Source of the DNA: a virus
Reading direction: 5' to 3' (one strand)
Length of the DNA: 37,727 nt
Virus record (IMG/VR): IMGVR_UViG_3300044617_002125
Location: 1-37,727 of that record
Position 1 is the first letter of the stretch, and each line of letters begins with the position of its first letter. A program made the translations under genes and the position numbers. The notes below the pieces were generated by a model, which worked only from the letters and a program-made list of their open reading frames with translations, was not told the DNA's origin and did no database searches. This document shows positions 36,939 through 37,727 of the stretch, piece by piece.

Positions 36939-37727
36939 TTAGTCTTTATAGTTTCTATTTATTAATTTAAATCCAAGTGGTCGGCGCGAAGACTTACTTC
37001 TTTGATAGCTAGCCGGTCTTACGACCAAGCCCTCTGCCACAATTCCGCTGTCATATTTTAAAGAGTCAGCGACCTCTTGTAATTTTTTAAGAGGATTTTC
37101 CCACAGTTTTACTGTATTGTCAACATCTAATCTTAAAACAAGCGGAACAAATTTACATTTTAAATAATTTTGGCAAAAATCAACCATGGCGTCATAGCCC
37201 ATATATTTTCCACCTTCCATTACCTGAAAAACAAAAATTTCAATTCCATTGAGTTTTAGTGGATTTTTTTGAATTCCGTTTCCAGCAAGCTCGCCCTGGA
37301 TAACGCCCGTCCAATTTTCTGGAATATTTAATTTTTTTGCAGCGTTCCAAAATGTGGATTTGTCTGTTTCTTTTTTAGATAAATTGCGCGAACAAACTTG
37401 TTTTATTTCTCCACTTTCTACGACAATTGTTATACTGCTTCCGTCAATCTTCATTGTCGCAACAAGATCATTAGACGAATTTAAAACTTCGGCAACAAGA
37501 TTGGGGTCGTTTAAGCCATTATCTTCGTCTGTTCTAGGGCATAGATGACCTGGAAATTCGCCTTCGTTTTCTCCAGAAAGATTCGCTGGAAGTTCTTTAA
37601 TGTATTTTTGAATCCCTAGTAGCTCTGTTAAATCTTCACCTTCATTCAATGCTATTATTTTATCTGTATTATATAATTTTAGTTTCACTTTTTTATTCTT
37701 GCTCCATTCTTTGTTAATCCTATAGAA
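36939..37727 (-). CDS. RNA ligase (DRB0094/Rnl2-like), 5'-partial
   Basis: Only the 3' part is in the window: the frame stays open to base 37727, 13 codons before the GTG at 37688 that might look like a start. Nucleotidyltransferase motifs: motif I ATMKIDGSS (adenylated Lys), III-like GVIQGELAG, IV AEGLVVRP, V GFKLINRNY. Relatives often carry an N-terminal OB-like domain, which would be outside the window. It likely seals broken RNA; with the ligase at 17239 this phage has two distinct RNA ligases. Confidence 0.82.
   Translation of the reverse strand, partial: FYRINKEWSKNKKVKLKLYNTDKIIALNEGEDLTELLGIQKYIKELPANLSGENEGEFPGHLCPRTDEDNGLNDPNLVAEVLNSSNDLVATMKIDGSSITIVVESGEIKQVCSRNLSKKETDKSTFWNAAKKLNIPENWTGVIQGELAGNGIQKNPLKLNGIEIFVFQVMEGGKYMGYDAMVDFCQNYLKCKFVPLVLRLDVDNTVKLWENPLKKLQEVADSLKYDSGIVAEGLVVRPASYQRSKSSRRPLGFKLINRNYKD

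Noticed and set aside
37686-37688. GTG at 37688 as the start of the RNA ligase
   Set aside because: The frame stays open to the window edge and relatives have extra N-terminal sequence, so the gene is truncated by the window.

Overview
This window looks like part of the genome of a large, AT-rich tailed dsDNA phage (Caudoviricetes, possibly a jumbo phage). I see no chromosomal housekeeping genes and no plasmid replication genes. Instead there are long runs of short overlapping genes, nearly all on the minus strand and often joined by ATGA or TAATG stop/start overlaps. Typical phage families are present: YopX-like proteins, an HNH homing endonuclease, ThyX, dCMP deaminase, phage Hsp20, RNA ligases, a tRNA cluster and repeat-built fibre genes. 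Fibre C-terminal sequences of the kind seen here, Hsp20, ThyX and sulfotransferases are common in aquatic phages, so a phage of an aquatic Gram-negative bacterium is my best guess. No gene seen here fixes the host.

Layout. 1-1582 (+): 3' end of a fibre gene made of 45-bp repeats, followed by terminators. 1762-3464 (-): a small gene, an HNH endonuclease and four tRNA genes (Arg-TCT, Ile-type CAT split by a group I intron, a class II tRNA with anticodon TAT, Leu-TAA) behind a consensus promoter. 3533-6846: two GT-B-like glycosyltransferases flanking two unknown genes. 6871-11979 (-): one operon with a VWA/metallopeptidase-like protein, a MoxR-type AAA ATPase, a nucleotidyltransferase, a phosphoesterase and dCMP deaminase. 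12004-14594 (-): a second deaminase-like protein, an AbrB/RHH-like regulator, Hsp20 and a 28-aa membrane protein. 14807-18838 (-): an RNA ligase followed by a membrane cassette with an HTTM-family protein and a candidate SdpA/DUF5819-like partner. 18828-29286 (-): many small conserved phage genes, including two phosphoesterases, a macro-like protein, a P-loop kinase, a CX5R phosphatase and two YopX proteins. 29331-34806 (-): a sulfotransferase, then an operon with a BspA-type leucine-rich-repeat protein, two glycosyltransferases and a second sulfotransferase. 34879-37727 (-): ThyX, an SH3b membrane protein, small genes and a second RNA ligase that runs off the window.

How the genes fit together. 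dCMP deaminase and ThyX supply dTMP. Two RNA ligases, a P-loop kinase, a CCA-enzyme-like nucleotidyltransferase and phage tRNAs suggest an RNA-repair programme protecting tRNA during infection. Fibre and LRR genes, glycosyltransferases and sulfotransferases suggest a virion surface, or host envelope, that is decorated and varied by repeat recombination.

Two results stand out from direct reading. First, a canonical group I intron sits in the anticodon loop of a phage tRNA, with P1 and P10 pairings that fix the splice sites. Second, sigma70-like promoters (TTGACA or TTGACT, 16-17 bp, a -10 box) recur with the start codon only 6-10 nt beyond the -10 box, which predicts leaderless mRNAs. Every functional call here comes from reading motifs by eye; no database search was run.
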